From positions 83,215 through 147,214 of the forward strand of contig NZ_VLPK01000007.1 of the NCBI RefSeq assembly GCF_007558865.1: a stretch of 64,000 nt of DNA, read 5' to 3'. The stretch is from Mucilaginibacter corticis. GTDB taxonomy: Bacteria; Bacteroidota; Bacteroidia; Sphingobacteriales; Sphingobacteriaceae. Below are positions 63,679 to 64,000 of the stretch, piece by piece (the first letter of the stretch is position 1; the number at the start of each line of letters is the position of its first letter). The position numbers were made by a program, and so were the translations under genes. The notes under the pieces were generated by a model. The model searched no databases, had not been told where the DNA came from, and saw only the letters and a program-made list of their open reading frames with translations.

Positions 63679-64000
63679 TTATTTCAAAGGCAAGGTAAAC
63701 CAAAACGAAGATCCCTTGCCCAATTCGCTTTCGACGCCGATCTCACCGCCGTGACGTTTAACGATCCCGGCGCTGATATAAAGCCCGAGCCCAAGTCCGG
63801 AAGTTTGTTCATCGTCCGTTTGCCCTTTGTAAAAGCGGTCAAACAGAAAAGGCAGACGTTCAGCCGGGATGCCTTCGCCCTGATCACTTACCGTAACTTT
63901 TGCTACTTGGGCGGTGGATGAAATATCAATGTTTATTGTTTTCGAGCCGGCGGCGTACTTAACCGCATTATTGACCATGTTTAAAACAACCTGGTCCATC
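63679..64000 (-). CDS. Sensor histidine kinase, C-terminal part (cut by window edge)
   Basis: About 107 residues of a HATPase domain are visible: MVNNAVKYA (N box), VSDQGEGIP (G1 box), LFDRFYKG (F box) and GLGLGLYISAGIVKRHGGEI (G2 box). The rest of the gene lies beyond the right edge. The KaiB-like gene follows it, so both are probably in one transcript. Input domains are unknown. Confidence 0.92.
   Translation of the reverse strand, partial: MDQVVLNMVNNAVKYAAGSKTINIDISSTAQVAKVTVSDQGEGIPAERLPFLFDRFYKGQTDDEQTSGLGLGLYISAGIVKRHGGEIGVESELGKGSSFWFTLPLK

Noticed and set aside
1..64000. CRISPR arrays, tRNA and rRNA genes
   Set aside because: No regularly spaced repeats and no tRNA- or rRNA-like sequence was noticed by eye on either strand. 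A covariance-model search would be needed to be certain for tRNAs.

Overview
The window looks like the chromosome of a Bacteroidota bacterium, most likely family Sphingobacteriaceae (Mucilaginibacter or Pedobacter type). The evidence is two complete ECF sigma / FecR anti-sigma / SusC / SusD systems, DUF4369-type TlpA thioredoxins, a family GH92 mannosidase, many small conserved proteins, and almost no Shine-Dalgarno-like sequence before the starts. This is inferred from gene content; no rRNA or other marker lies in the window.

Layout. (1) 1-3.5 kb is the end of an exopolysaccharide locus: the 3' part of a family-2 glycosyltransferase, a membrane sugar-phosphate transferase, and a secreted beta-helix protein. 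(2) 3.6-12.6 kb holds mixed housekeeping and accessory genes: small proteins, an ankyrin-repeat protein, a DUF748/AsmA-like protein, an FAD/NAD(P)-binding protein, an RRM RNA-binding protein, a beta-lactamase-like serine hydrolase, a GH92 alpha-mannosidase and a CDF cation transporter. (3) 13.2-31.2 kb is a long gene set in one direction: ECF sigma, FecR, SusC, SusD, ABC ATPase, fused GldF/GldG-like permease, two tandem MutS-like ATPases that lack mismatch-recognition domains, a TlpA-like thioredoxin, an M16 metallopeptidase and a tiny membrane protein, closed by a strong terminator. (4) 31.2-40.4 kb is a second, simpler set: ECF sigma, FecR, SusC, SusD and two TlpA-like proteins, also closed by a terminator. 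(5) 41-45.8 kb carries an AI-2E family permease, acetate kinase and a phosphoketolase split by a frameshift. (6) 45.8-50.4 kb is a cluster of small regulators and hypothetical genes (XRE, zinc ribbon, DksA-like, DUF72). (7) 50.5-57.1 kb is an imuA-imuB-dnaE2 mutagenesis operon with an inverted repeat in front of it and a convergent SRAP abasic-site protein gene. (8) 57.3-64 kb has an AT-rich, partly decayed stretch, then two Crp/Fnr regulators near a RidA protein and an SDR oxidoreductase, and a signalling group: a response regulator with an internal amber codon, a GAF histidine kinase, a KaiB-like protein and a second histidine kinase cut by the window edge.

How the genes fit together. In both SusC/SusD systems a surface signal is expected to pass through the STN domain of SusC to FecR and release the ECF sigma factor. 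The first system is the best candidate for an undescribed system: it joins outer-membrane uptake to a Gld-like ABC module, paired MutS-family ATPases, a thioredoxin and a peptidase, which suggests binding, import and processing of a peptide or peptide-like compound. The phosphoketolase and acetate kinase would form a short route from xylulose-5-P or fructose-6-P through acetyl phosphate to acetate and ATP, if the frameshift is not real or is bypassed. The imuA-imuB-dnaE2 and SRAP genes form a DNA-damage tolerance island.
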